The notes beneath the pieces were generated by a model, which was not told the origin of the DNA, ran no database searches, and saw nothing but the letters and a program-made list of their open reading frames with translations. 64,000 nt of DNA, taken from assembly GCF_001280015.1 (NCBI RefSeq), contig NZ_LGDV01000085.1:62001-126000 (forward strand). The letters run 5' to 3'. The position numbers and the translations under genes were made by a program. The stretch is from Streptomyces sp. MMG1121 (GTDB lineage: Bacteria; Actinomycetota; Actinomycetes; Streptomycetales; Streptomycetaceae). Each line of letters opens with the position of its first letter. Positions within the stretch are counted from its first letter, which is position 1. Of the stretch, positions 9,924 through 18,172 are shown piece after piece.

Positions 9924-10859
9924 TCAGGCGGCGCGCGTACGGCGCCGGGGGGTCATCGCCTGCCGCGGCTGCGCGGCGACGACGTCGAAGTTGCGGGTCG
10001 CGCAGGGCACCCGGCCGAAGAGGCTGTCCGGTCCGGCCACGCACAGGCGGCGGACGCCGGTGTCCTTGAGGGCCGTCGTGACGCTCGGCCAGTTCATCGG
10101 GTGGTCGAAGCCGTCGAGCAGCATGGTGCGCAGTTCCTCGCCGGTGTGCAGCAGCCTGCCGTCCTGGTCGGCGACGACGGGCAGCTTCGGGTCGACGAAG
10201 GTGTAGCGGGAGACCACGTCGCGTTCGGCCTTGTCGCGCAGCGAGCGGAACGCCGAGGCGTGCATGGGCGGCCGCATGGTGTACAGCGGAAGGCTGCCGA
10301 TGGCGCGCAGCCGTCCCTCCATCCACTCCACGCGGTGTTCGGACAGCGAGATCATGTAGAAGCCGTCGTCGATGTGGCAGGAGATCTCGTGCCATTCCCC
10401 CGCCTCGCCGAGTTCGGCGAGGATCGTGTCAAGGCCCTCGCGCGGGGCGCGGACGAAGGACAGGGTGACGATGTCCCGGTGCTCCTCGGCGAAGTACTCC
10501 TCCAGGCAGCGGGCGATGTCGGCGGTCAGGCGCACCGCGTCGGGCAGCTCCAGGGCGCCGGTGTAGGCGAGGGCCGCCTTCTCGCCGAAGCTGGGACCGG
10601 CGACGATGTCGGGTTCCACGCCGAGGTGATCGCGGGCCCAGTGGGCGCAGGCCAGGCAGTTGACGAAGAAGGCGACCTGCGCGGCCTGCGAGTAGTCACC
10701 GGCGGAGGTCCGGAAGGCGTCGACGAGGGAGTAGCCGAGGGCCTCGTCGGCGACGGCGACCAGGTCCCGGGCGTAGGGGCTGGCCACCATGAACCTGCCC
10801 ACCTCGGCGAACGGGACGGGTCCCATGCCGGGGAAGACGAGAGCGGTGTCGTGTGCCAT
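9924..10859 (-). CDS. vinK-like: Dipeptidyl acyltransferase loading the PKS, VinK type
   Basis: A 311-aa malonyltransferase-fold protein (VFPGMG at the N-terminus, nucleophile Ser90 in GPSFGE, a histidine-containing MHASAF motif near 210). VinK-type transferases move the capped aminoacyl-3-aminoisobutyryl group from the discrete ACP to the loading ACP of the first PKS. Both partners are present: the ACP immediately downstream and an ACP-first PKS at the left edge. The ATG at 10859 starts 20 nt after the VinJ-type stop. Confidence 0.88.
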   Translation of the reverse strand: MAHDTALVFPGMGPVPFAEVGRFMVASPYARDLVAVADEALGYSLVDAFRTSAGDYSQAAQVAFFVNCLACAHWARDHLGVEPDIVAGPSFGEKAALAYTGALELPDAVRLTADIARCLEEYFAEEHRDIVTLSFVRAPREGLDTILAELGEAGEWHEISCHIDDGFYMISLSEHRVEWMEGRLRAIGSLPLYTMRPPMHASAFRSLRDKAERDVVSRYTFVDPKLPVVADQDGRLLHTGEELRTMLLDGFDHPMNWPSVTTALKDTGVRRLCVAGPDSLFGRVPCATRNFDVVAAQPRQAMTPRRRTRAA

Positions 10860-10879
10860 GGCGGGATCCCCGCCCCCTT

Positions 10880-11776
10880 TCACAGACTCTTGAGGAAGTC
10901 GGTCATGACCTCGAAGAACCGCTCCGGTTCCTCCAGGTGCGGAAGATGGCTCGATTCCTCGAAGATCTCCCAGCGCGCCCCGGCGATCCCGTCCTGGTAG
11001 GGCTGGACGACCGCCGGGGTGGCCTCGTCGTGGCGACCGCTGATCAGCAGGGTCGGGGTGTGGATCCGGTGCAGCTCGTCGACGATCGACCAGTCCTTCA
11101 GCGAACCGATGACGTGGAACTCGTTGGGTCCGTTCATCGCGTAGTAGACGGTCGGGTCGTTGTAGATCTCCATGAAGGAGGAGAGGAAGTCGCGTGGCCA
11201 GGGCGTCACACGGCACACATGACGGTCGTAGAAGACCCGCATGGCGGCCAGGTAGTCCGGGCTGTCGTAGCTGCCGTCCGCCTCGTGCCGGCGCAGGGTC
11301 TGCTCCACGTCCGGCGGCAGCTCGGCGCGCAGTCGTGTCATCTCCCGCAGCCAGACCGGGTACGAGGCCGGCGCGTTGGCGATGACCAGCCCGCGCAGGC
11401 CGGGCGGGCCCGTCATGGCGTGCCGGGCGCACAAGGGGCCGCCCCAGGACTGGCCGAACAGCACGTAATCGTCGGCGATGTCCAACTGGCCCACCAGATT
11501 GGCCAGTTCGCGCTCGAACAGCTCGACGGTCCAGAACTCGGCCCCCTTGCCGGGCAGATGGGTCGAGCCGCCGTTGCCCAGCTGGTCGTAGTGGACGACG
11601 GGCCAGCCGTCCTCGGCGAGCCGGGCCAGTGGCAGCAGGTAGTCGTGGGTGCTGCCGGGCCCGCCGTGCACGGCGACGACCGCGGGCCGTCCGGCGCCGA
11701 GTTCACCGGTCACCCGGTACCAGGTCCGGTACTCCCCGAAGGGAACGGTGCCCTTCGCGCTGGGATCCGGAGACAC
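10880..11776 (-). CDS. vinJ-like: Amidohydrolase removing the N-terminal protecting amino acid, VinJ type
   Basis: A 298-aa alpha/beta hydrolase of the proline iminopeptidase family: oxyanion region HGGPGS near residue 38, nucleophile Ser110 in GQSWGG, catalytic His in SSHLPHLEEP near 275. In vicenistatin biosynthesis this enzyme cleaves the protecting alanyl group from the completed chain, freeing the amine for lactam closure. The GTG at 11776 was preferred to one three codons earlier because AGAGGTGAT lies 4-6 nt before it. It is the first gene of the starter operon, with the cluster-type promoter about 110 nt upstream. Confidence 0.87.
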   Translation of the reverse strand: MSPDPSAKGTVPFGEYRTWYRVTGELGAGRPAVVAVHGGPGSTHDYLLPLARLAEDGWPVVHYDQLGNGGSTHLPGKGAEFWTVELFERELANLVGQLDIADDYVLFGQSWGGPLCARHAMTGPPGLRGLVIANAPASYPVWLREMTRLRAELPPDVEQTLRRHEADGSYDSPDYLAAMRVFYDRHVCRVTPWPRDFLSSFMEIYNDPTVYYAMNGPNEFHVIGSLKDWSIVDELHRIHTPTLLISGRHDEATPAVVQPYQDGIAGARWEIFEESSHLPHLEEPERFFEVMTDFLKSL

Positions 11777-11891
11777 GCTGATCACCTCTGCTCGGCTGCG
11801 GGACGCGGCGGCCGGGGCACTGACACCGGCCGGGACCGGGAGAGCGCCGGGGCGGTGGTCGATCCGGGTCTCTGCCGTGGTCCAGAGCCGA

Positions 11892-11936
11892 CGCTAATCG
11901 CCCCCGCGCCGCCGCCAGACCCCTAACCGCCCCTAG
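11892..11936 (-). promoter_or_regulatory. Cluster-type promoter of the starter-unit operon
   Basis: Minus-strand reading: TAGGGG (11936-11931), CGGT, TAGGGG (11926-11921), 23 nt, then TAGCGT (11897-11892) as -10. Both repeat units are perfect. It faces the VinJ-type gene with a predicted leader of about 110 nt and stands back-to-back with the P450 promoter in the same 437-nt intergenic region. Confidence 0.65.
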
Positions 11937-12078
11937 GCGCTGTCCGGCCCACCGGACAACCGGGCCCGAGCCCCATCGGGGACGTCCCCGCGTCACCAAC
12001 GGGACACAGATCCGCTGACGGCGCGCGGGAGGGGCGGCCGAGTGCCCTGCGTACCCCGCCGTATGTCTCCCCAGCACC

Positions 12079-12124
12079 TAGGGGCGCCTAGGGGTTGGGG
12101 GGTCGGTCCGTGGCTGCCTAGCGT
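12079..12124 (+). promoter_or_regulatory. Cluster-type promoter of the P450 operon
   Basis: Plus-strand reading: TAGGGG (12079-12084), CGCC, TAGGGG (12089-12094), 24 nt, then TAGCGT (12119-12124) as -10. The repeat pair and the -10 sequence are identical to those of the divergent starter operon promoter, and the orientation is inverted to match the gene direction. Predicted leader about 80 nt before the ATG at 12214. Confidence 0.65.
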
Positions 12125-12213
12125 GCGGGAGACGGCCGACAGCGCCGCAGCGGCGCCGAGCCCGGGCCCGCTCCGCTGCCGGCGCCATTCGTTCCCTCCC
12201 GTGCGAAGAGGAC

Positions 12214-13449
12214 ATGATGACTGCACCTGCCGAACCGGCCGACGGGGCCGCGCTGCCGGAGTTCCCGATGCGGCGGGCCTGTCCCTTCAGCCCGCCGGCC
12301 GCCTACGCCGAACTGCGCGAGACCGAGCCGGTCTCCCGGGCGCAGCTGAAGGTCAACGGCAAGCACACCTGGCTGGTCACCCGGCACGAGCTGTACAAGA
12401 AGCTGCTGGGTGACGCGCGGGTCAGCGCCAACCTGAAGCTGCCCGGGTATCCCCTTCAGGTGCCGGTGCCGGAGGAGACGCTCCAGTCGGTGCCGCTCAC
12501 CTTCCTGTCCATGGACCCGCCGGACCACACGGTCCAGCGCCGCATGCTGGCCCCCGAGTTCAGCGTCCGGCGGATGCGTGAGCTGCGCGAGCGGGTGCAG
12601 CAGATCGTGGACCAGCAGATCGACCAGATGCTCGCCAAGGGTGCGGACGGCCCGGTCGACCTGGTCACCACGTTGGCGCTGCCGGTGCCGTCGTTCGTCA
12701 TCTGCGAACTGCTGGGCGTCCCCTACGAGGACCACGGCCGGTTCGAGGAGTGGGCGTGGGCCATCATGAACCACGACATCAGCGACGAGGACCGGGGCCT
12801 CGCGCACTACGAACTCGACAGGTACGTGGACGGGCTGGTCACCGCCAAGGAGAGCGAGCCCGGCGACGACATGATCAGCCGGCTGATCGAGTTCAACCGG
12901 CAGACGCCGGCGGTGGAGCACTCCGACATCGTCAGCATGGCCAAGCTGATGCTGGTCACGGGGCACGAGACCACCGCCAACATGATCGCTCTGGGTGTGC
13001 TGGCGCTGCTGGAGCACCCAGAGCAGCTCGCGGCCGTCCGCGAGGAGCCGGAACTGATGCCGAAGGCGGTGGAGGAGCTGCTGCGCTTCTTCTCCATCTC
13101 CGACGCGGGCACCGCGCGGGTCGCCCTGGAGGACATCGAGCTGGGCGACGTGACCATCCGGGCCGGCGAGGGCATCCTGCCGCTGAACAACGCGGCCAAC
13201 CACGACGAGCGCGTCTTCCCGGACCCCGACCGCCTCGACGTACGGCGCGAGGCCCGCAGCCATCTGGCCTTCGGTTACGGCGTCCACCAGTGCATCGGAC
13301 AGAACCTGGCCCGCATGGAGCTGGACGTCGTCTACACGACCCTGCTCCGGCGCATCCCGACGCTGCGCCTGGCCACCCCGGTCGAGGAGCTCCGCTTCAA
13401 GGACGACGCCATCGTCTACGGCCTGTACGAGCTGCCCGTCACCTGGTGA
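12214..13449 (+). CDS. Cytochrome P450 monooxygenase (first of tandem pair)
   Basis: A 411-aa bacterial class I P450. The oxygen-binding I-helix motif GHETT is near residue 250, the EELLR ExxR motif near 288 and the heme-ligand loop FGYGVHQCIG near 358, Cys about 360. It starts at one of two adjacent ATGs (12214 or 12217) behind GAAGAGG. It is very similar throughout to the next gene, so the pair arose by tandem duplication. With the ferredoxin and reductase in the same operon it forms a complete electron-transfer chain. It likely oxidises the macrolactam or its precursor; the site cannot be told from sequence. Confidence 0.92.
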   Translation: MMTAPAEPADGAALPEFPMRRACPFSPPAAYAELRETEPVSRAQLKVNGKHTWLVTRHELYKKLLGDARVSANLKLPGYPLQVPVPEETLQSVPLTFLSMDPPDHTVQRRMLAPEFSVRRMRELRERVQQIVDQQIDQMLAKGADGPVDLVTTLALPVPSFVICELLGVPYEDHGRFEEWAWAIMNHDISDEDRGLAHYELDRYVDGLVTAKESEPGDDMISRLIEFNRQTPAVEHSDIVSMAKLMLVTGHETTANMIALGVLALLEHPEQLAAVREEPELMPKAVEELLRFFSISDAGTARVALEDIELGDVTIRAGEGILPLNNAANHDERVFPDPDRLDVRREARSHLAFGYGVHQCIGQNLARMELDVVYTTLLRRIPTLRLATPVEELRFKDDAIVYGLYELPVTW

Positions 13450-13492
13450 CGGACCTCCCCCACTCCGACCGTTCCGTCACCGAAAGGCAGCC

Positions 13493-14728
13493 ATGACCCA
13501 GTCCGCCGACGCCGCGCCCGAGGCCGCCGCGCCGCTCCCGCAGTTCCCGATGCGGCGCACCTGTCCGTTCAGCGAGCCGGGCGAGTACGCCGGCCTGCGG
13601 GCGAACGAGCCGGTCTCCCGCGCCGCGCTCAAGGTGAACGGCAAGCCGACCTGGCTGGTCACCCGGCACGAGGACGTCCGGCAGGTGCTGGGCGACGGCC
13701 GGGTGAGCTCCAACCTGAAACTGCCGGGCTACCCGCACCAGTTCCACATCCCCGAGGAGATGCTGGCGCAGGTCCGGCTGATGCTGCTGAACATGGACCC
13801 GCCGGAGCACACCGCACAACGGCGCATGCTCATCCCGGAGTTCACCGCCCGGCGGGTGAAGGAGATGCGTCCGCGCATCCAGGAGATCGTCGACGAGCAC
13901 GTCGACGCGATGCTGGCCGAGGGCGGCCCGGTGGACCTGGTCACCGCGCTCGCGCTGCCGGTGCCCTCGCTGGTGATCTGCGAGCTGCTCGGGGTGCCGT
14001 ACGAGGACCACGCCCAGTTCGAGGAGTGGTCGGCGGCGATGATGAACCACGATCTGAGCCCGGCGGAGTACGGGGCCGCGGTGCAGGCCCTGGACATGTA
14101 CCTCGACAAGCTCGTCACCCTCAAGGAGAACGAGCCGGGCGACGACCTCATCAGCCGTTTCCTGGAGAAGAACGGCACCGAGCAGGTCGCCGACCACGTC
14201 GACGTCGTCACGATGGCCCGGCTGATGCTGGTCGGGGGCCATGAGACGACGGCCAACATGATCGCCCTCGGTGTGCTGGCCCTGCTTCAGCACCCGCAGC
14301 AGATGGCCGAGCTGCAGGCCGACCCGGCTCTCCTCCCGAACGCCATCGAGGAGCTGCTCCGCGTCTTCTCCATCTCCGACTCCGGCACGGCGCGCGTCGC
14401 GCTGGAGGACATCGAGGTCGGCGGTGTCACCATCCGCGCCGGCGAGGGCATCCTCGCCCTGAACAACGCCGCCGACCACGACGAGTCCGTCTTCCCGGAC
14501 CCGGGCACCCTGGACATCCACCGCAAGGAGGCCCGCAGCCACCTCGCCTTCGGCTACGGCATCCACCAGTGCATCGGCGCCAACCTGGCCCGGGTGGAGC
14601 TGGAGATCGTCTACGGCACGCTGCTGCGCCGCGTCCCCGGCCTCCGGCTGGCGACCGAACAGGACGAACTGCGCTTCAAGGACGACGCCATGGTCTACGG
14701 CGTCTACGAACTGCCCGTCACCTGGTGA
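13493..14728 (+). CDS. Cytochrome P450 monooxygenase (second of tandem pair)
   Basis: A 411-aa paralogue of the preceding P450, same length and colinear. I-helix GHETT near residue 247, EELLR near 286, heme loop FGYGIHQCIG near 357. The ATG at 13493 is preceded by GAAAGG. Differences from its neighbour are spread along the protein rather than clustered, including the 165-180 and 215-225 regions that often border the substrate pocket, which fits divergence to a second oxidation site. It lies 27 nt upstream of the ferredoxin gene. Confidence 0.92.
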   Translation: MTQSADAAPEAAAPLPQFPMRRTCPFSEPGEYAGLRANEPVSRAALKVNGKPTWLVTRHEDVRQVLGDGRVSSNLKLPGYPHQFHIPEEMLAQVRLMLLNMDPPEHTAQRRMLIPEFTARRVKEMRPRIQEIVDEHVDAMLAEGGPVDLVTALALPVPSLVICELLGVPYEDHAQFEEWSAAMMNHDLSPAEYGAAVQALDMYLDKLVTLKENEPGDDLISRFLEKNGTEQVADHVDVVTMARLMLVGGHETTANMIALGVLALLQHPQQMAELQADPALLPNAIEELLRVFSISDSGTARVALEDIEVGGVTIRAGEGILALNNAADHDESVFPDPGTLDIHRKEARSHLAFGYGIHQCIGANLARVELEIVYGTLLRRVPGLRLATEQDELRFKDDAMVYGVYELPVTW

Positions 14729-14754
14729 CGGCCGACCCGATCGGAGTGCCTCTC

Positions 14755-14946
14755 ATGCGTGTCACCAGCGAACGCGACCGGTGTGTGGGTTCCGGCCAGT
14801 GCGTGATGCTCAGCCCGGAGGTGTTCGACCAGGACGACGACGGCCTCGTGGTCGTCCTGCGGGAGGAGCCGGCCGAGGGTCTGCGCGCGGGTGTCCTGCA
14901 GGCGGCCGACCTGTGCCCGTCGCGCTCCATCCGCGTCGACGGCTGA
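14755..14946 (+). CDS. 3Fe-4S ferredoxin, P450 redox partner
   Basis: A 63-aa single-cluster ferredoxin: Cys10, Cys16 and Cys54 followed by Pro, with a non-cysteine at the fourth position (CVGSGQC ... CP). This is the usual Streptomyces P450 partner type. It is placed directly after the two P450 genes and shares their operon with a ferredoxin reductase, so electron transfer to both P450s is the obvious role. Confidence 0.92.
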   Translation: MRVTSERDRCVGSGQCVMLSPEVFDQDDDGLVVVLREEPAEGLRAGVLQAADLCPSRSIRVDG

Positions 14947-14952
14947 CGAGCC

Positions 14953-16029
14953 GTGCCGGAGAGGCTTCGCTCCCCCGCGACGTACACCGGCCGCCGCCTG
15001 GGGCCACCACTCCGGTCCGCCTGCTTCGGCACGGCGAAGGAGTCCAACGCCCGCTACCGCCGGCTGGTCGCCCAGGGCGCCGTCGGCCTCTCCCTCGCCT
15101 TCGACCTGCCCACCCGGCTGGGCCGCGACTCCGACGCGCCGCTCGCCCGCGGTGAGGTCGGCCGGGCCGGTGTGGCCGTCGACTCCATCGACGACATGCG
15201 GGTACTGCTGCACGGCATCCCGCTGGACAGGGTCGCCACGTCGATGACGATCAACGCCCCGGCCGCGCTCCTCCTGCTGCTGTACCAGCTGGTGGCGGAG
15301 GAGCGCGGCATCCCGGCCGGCCGGCTCACCGGCACGGTCCACAACGACGTGCTCGGCGAGTGGATCGCGCGCGGCACGTGCGTCTTCCCACCCAGGCCCT
15401 CGCTCCGGCTGACTGCCGACCTCCTCGTCTACTGCAAGGCCGAACTCCCCCGGTGGAGGCCGGTGCCGATCTCCGGCCGCCTCTTGGCCGAGGCGGGCGC
15501 CACCCCGGCACAGGAGATCGCGTTCACCCTCGCCAACGGCATCGAGTACGTCCGTACGGCGGTGGCGGCGGGCCTGGACGCGGACGACCTGGCACCGCTC
15601 CTGGAGGAGATCGCGCGGCTGCGTGAGGCGCTGGTGAGCGACGACGTCGAGCCGGCCGCGCTGGACCTGATGCGCGGGGTCGAGGATCTCGGCGGTGCGC
15701 TCGCCGCCCTCGAACTCGGCTTCCAGCAGCGGGAGATCGAGGGCGCCCCCGCGTCCCGCACGGCCCGGCACCGCGGTACGGACCTCGGCGACCGGGTCGT
15801 GGTGGCCGATCACGGTGTCGCGGCCCGGCAGGCCGAGCGTCTCGCCAAACTCCGCGCCTGGCGCGACCAGGAGCGGGTGGACGTCCACATCAGCGCCCTG
15901 CGCAAGGCGGCGTCGGGGCAGGACAACGTCCTGTATCCCATGAAAGAGGCTCTCGCCGCCGGTGCGACGGTCGGCGAGGTCTGCGACGCGCTGCGCGAGA
16001 CATGGGCCACCTACGGGGAGGAACCCTGA
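14953..16029 (+). CDS. Methylmalonyl-CoA-mutase-like protein, internally deleted and probably inactive
   Basis: 358 aa, against roughly 500 or more for the substrate-binding half of methylmalonyl-CoA mutase. The N-terminal half matches the family well (GTAKESN, GLSLAFDLPT, SMTINAPA, GTVHNDVLGEWIARGT, EAGATPAQE, up to GLDADDLAP near 220). It then jumps to the C-terminal part (LGGALAALELGF, QREIEGA and a final ALREAAxG-like segment). The central segment of about 150 residues is absent; in active enzymes it holds the histidine-containing RTHxQTSGWSLT stretch and the rest of the barrel. The tyrosine of the family RQYAGF motif is also replaced. There is no B12-binding domain. It sits between ferredoxin and ferredoxin reductase. 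Either a remnant kept in frame or a repurposed binding protein. Confidence 0.8.
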   Translation: MPERLRSPATYTGRRLGPPLRSACFGTAKESNARYRRLVAQGAVGLSLAFDLPTRLGRDSDAPLARGEVGRAGVAVDSIDDMRVLLHGIPLDRVATSMTINAPAALLLLLYQLVAEERGIPAGRLTGTVHNDVLGEWIARGTCVFPPRPSLRLTADLLVYCKAELPRWRPVPISGRLLAEAGATPAQEIAFTLANGIEYVRTAVAAGLDADDLAPLLEEIARLREALVSDDVEPAALDLMRGVEDLGGALAALELGFQQREIEGAPASRTARHRGTDLGDRVVVADHGVAARQAERLAKLRAWRDQERVDVHISALRKAASGQDNVLYPMKEALAAGATVGEVCDALRETWATYGEEP

Positions 16030-16058
16030 TGAAGGCCGAGACGGAGGCCGAGTCGTGA
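16029..16058 (+). other. Nine-codon mini-ORF bridging mutase-like and reductase genes
   Basis: ATG at 16029 overlaps the mutase-like stop (TGATG), encodes MKAETEAES, and its TGA (16056-16058) overlaps the GTG start of the reductase (GTGA). GGAGG inside it serves as the reductase ribosome-binding site. It may be only a translational-coupling relay, or the start of a lost downstream gene such as a B12-binding subunit. Confidence 0.35.
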
Positions 16059-17266
16059 ACCGGATCGTGATCGTCGGGGCGTCGGCAGGTGGTCTGACCG
16101 CCGCCGAGGCACTGCGCCGGGCCGGGCACAAGGGCGCGATCACGCTCGTCGGCGACGAGACCGAACCGCCCTACGACCGTCCACCGCTGTCCAAGCAGCT
16201 GCTGTGCGGGCAGTGGGGGCCGGACCGGCTCGCCCTGCGCTCGGGTCCCGATCTGGCCGCTCTGGACCTGGAGTTGCGCCTCGGCGTGGCGGCGACCGCG
16301 CTGGACCCGCTGGCCCGCAAGGTCACTCTGGCCGATGGTGCCAGGCTCTCGTACGACACCCTGGTCGTCGCGACCGGCGCCCGTGCCCGGCGTCTGCCCG
16401 GCACCGGCGGCGTCGCCGGGGTGCACACACTGCGCAGGCTCGAGGACGCGCTGACACTGCGGGAGCGGCTGCGCCCCGGGCGGCGGCTGGTGGTCGTCGG
16501 CGCCGGGTTCCTCGGCACGGAGGTCGCCGCCGCGGCCCGTGGTCTCGGCGTCGAGGTGACGCTGGTGGAGTCGGCTGCGGTGCCTCTGGCGGCGGCCGTC
16601 GGGGAGGAGGCCGGCCGGTTCGTGACCCGCCTCCACCAGGACCACGGGGTCGAGGTGCGCACGGGTGCCGCGGTCACCGGAGTGCTGAGCGCCGAGGGCG
16701 GGGTGACCGGAGTCCGGCTGGCCGACTCCGCCGGAACGAGTGTCGTACCGGCCGACGACGTGCTGGTGGCCATCGGCTGCGCGCCGAACACCGAGTGGCT
16801 CGCGGACAGCGGCCTCAGCGTGCGGGACGGCCTGGTGTGCGACGAGTACTGCGCCGCCGCTCCCGGCGTGTACGGGGTCGGCGACGTGGCCTGCTGGTAC
16901 AACCCGCTGTTCGGCACGGCGATGCGTGTCGAACATCGCACCAACGCCGCCGAACAGGCCCTGGCCGTCGCCGGTGACCTCGTCCGCACCGGCGAGCGGC
17001 GCCCGTTCGCCCCGGTGCCGTACTTCTGGTCCCACCAGTACGGCACCAGGCTCCAGGCCCACGGCCACCTGCGCGGCCACGACGAGGCGCTCGTCCTCGA
17101 CGGCGATCCCACCCGGCGACGGCTCCTCGTCGCCTACCGCACCGGCGACCGCATCACCGGCGTCCTCGCCACGGGACTGAAACCCGCGGCCCTGCGCGCA
17201 TGGCGCGCGCTCGTAGCGGCCCGCACCCCGTGGGAGGCGGCCCTCGCCGGTTCGAACGCCGCCTGA
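16055..17266 (+). CDS. FAD-dependent ferredoxin reductase (P450 electron chain)
   Basis: A 403-aa NAD(P)H:ferredoxin reductase of the putidaredoxin/rubredoxin reductase family. The N-terminal FAD motif is GASAGG at residues 8-13, the conserved DRPPLSKQ near 48, an NAD(P) motif VVGAGFLGTE near 148 and the second FAD motif VYGVGDVA near 275. The GTG at 16055 was chosen because GGAGG lies 7 nt upstream. It feeds electrons to the ferredoxin and P450s of the same operon and is the operon's last gene. Confidence 0.92.
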   Translation: MNRIVIVGASAGGLTAAEALRRAGHKGAITLVGDETEPPYDRPPLSKQLLCGQWGPDRLALRSGPDLAALDLELRLGVAATALDPLARKVTLADGARLSYDTLVVATGARARRLPGTGGVAGVHTLRRLEDALTLRERLRPGRRLVVVGAGFLGTEVAAAARGLGVEVTLVESAAVPLAAAVGEEAGRFVTRLHQDHGVEVRTGAAVTGVLSAEGGVTGVRLADSAGTSVVPADDVLVAIGCAPNTEWLADSGLSVRDGLVCDEYCAAAPGVYGVGDVACWYNPLFGTAMRVEHRTNAAEQALAVAGDLVRTGERRPFAPVPYFWSHQYGTRLQAHGHLRGHDEALVLDGDPTRRRLLVAYRTGDRITGVLATGLKPAALRAWRALVAARTPWEAALAGSNAA

Positions 17267-17281
17267 GGGGGCGCGAACCGG
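17247..17281. terminator. Bidirectional hairpin terminator between reductase and SDR genes
   Basis: CCGGTTCG (17247-17254) pairs with CGAACCGG (17274-17281); inside it CGCC pairs with GGCG, leaving a small loop. It overlaps the end of the plus-strand reductase gene and lies just beyond the end of the minus-strand SDR gene. It has no clear T-tract, as is common in Streptomyces. Confidence 0.55.
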
Positions 17282-17302
17282 CGTTGATGGATGGGGAGTT
17301 GG

Positions 17303-18172
17303 TCAGGCAGCTCGCGGCGGGACGGGGCGGGGGCCGACGAGGGACTGGGCCTGTTCGACGAAGCTGGGCAGCCACTGCTCGTAGGAGACCGTCAGGAACC
17401 GCAGTGCCGCTTCCGCGTCCTCGCCGACCGTCGTGTGCAGCGGAGTGCCGGGGTCGTCGACGGCGGCGACGACCGCCTGGGCGGCCTCGGCGCAGTCGGC
17501 GGCGCCCTCCGCCACACGGGCGAGGAACCGGGTCAGCCAGGCGTGGTCGGCGGTGTACGGGCCGGTCCCGGACGGCTGACCGGCAGTGCCGGCGGCGGAC
17601 TTGCGCTGGATGGCGGAGGCGAAGCTGCCCGGCTCCAGGCACACCACGCGGATACCGAAGGACTGGACCTCCGCGTACAGGGCCTCGCTGAGCGCGCCCA
17701 GGGCGGCCTTGCTCGCCGCGTAGAAACCGCCGTGCGGCACGGCGAACGTCCGGCCCGCGAGGGACGAGACGTTGACGATGACGCCGCGGCCCCGCGCGCG
17801 CATGTGGGGCAGCACGGCGCGGGACATCCGCAGCGGGCCCCAGAAGTTGGTCTCCATCAGCAGACGCGCCTGGTCGAGCGGCATGGTCTCGGCGGGGCCG
17901 GTGCGGTCGATGCCGGCGTTGTTGACCAGGACGTCGACGGGTCCGTGCCGGTCCAGCACCCCGGTCACGGCGGCGGTGACCGAGGCGTCGTCGGTGACGT
18001 CGAGCCGGGGGACGTCGAGCGTGAGGTTCTCGGCGCGGGCGCGCCCGAGCAGTTCCTCCGCGCTCGCGGGGTCGCGGACACAGGCGTGCACCCGGTCGCC
18101 CCGCCGGGCGAAGGCAAGCGCCGCCTCCAGGCCGATACCGCTGCTGCAACCGGTGACGAGAACGGAGGTCAC
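17303..18172 (-). CDS. Short-chain dehydrogenase/reductase
   Basis: A 289-aa classical SDR: cofactor motif TGCSSGIG at residues 8-15, NNAG near 90, catalytic Ser in NVSSLAG near 137 and YAASK near 151. ACVRDP after the second strand, without an acidic NAD-selecting residue, fits NADP(H). The GTG at 18172 overlaps the thioesterase stop (GTGA), so the two are co-translated. The substrate is unknown; a tailoring oxidation or reduction of the macrolactam, or supply of a building block, is plausible from context. Confidence 0.85.
   Translation of the reverse strand: MTSVLVTGCSSGIGLEAALAFARRGDRVHACVRDPASAEELLGRARAENLTLDVPRLDVTDDASVTAAVTGVLDRHGPVDVLVNNAGIDRTGPAETMPLDQARLLMETNFWGPLRMSRAVLPHMRARGRGVIVNVSSLAGRTFAVPHGGFYAASKAALGALSEALYAEVQSFGIRVVCLEPGSFASAIQRKSAAGTAGQPSGTGPYTADHAWLTRFLARVAEGAADCAEAAQAVVAAVDDPGTPLHTTVGEDAEAALRFLTVSYEQWLPSFVEQAQSLVGPRPVPPRAA

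Noticed and set aside
12118..14566. Two antisense frames opposite the P450 genes
   Set aside because: Mirror one another because the P450s are duplicates; no domain content or start signals.
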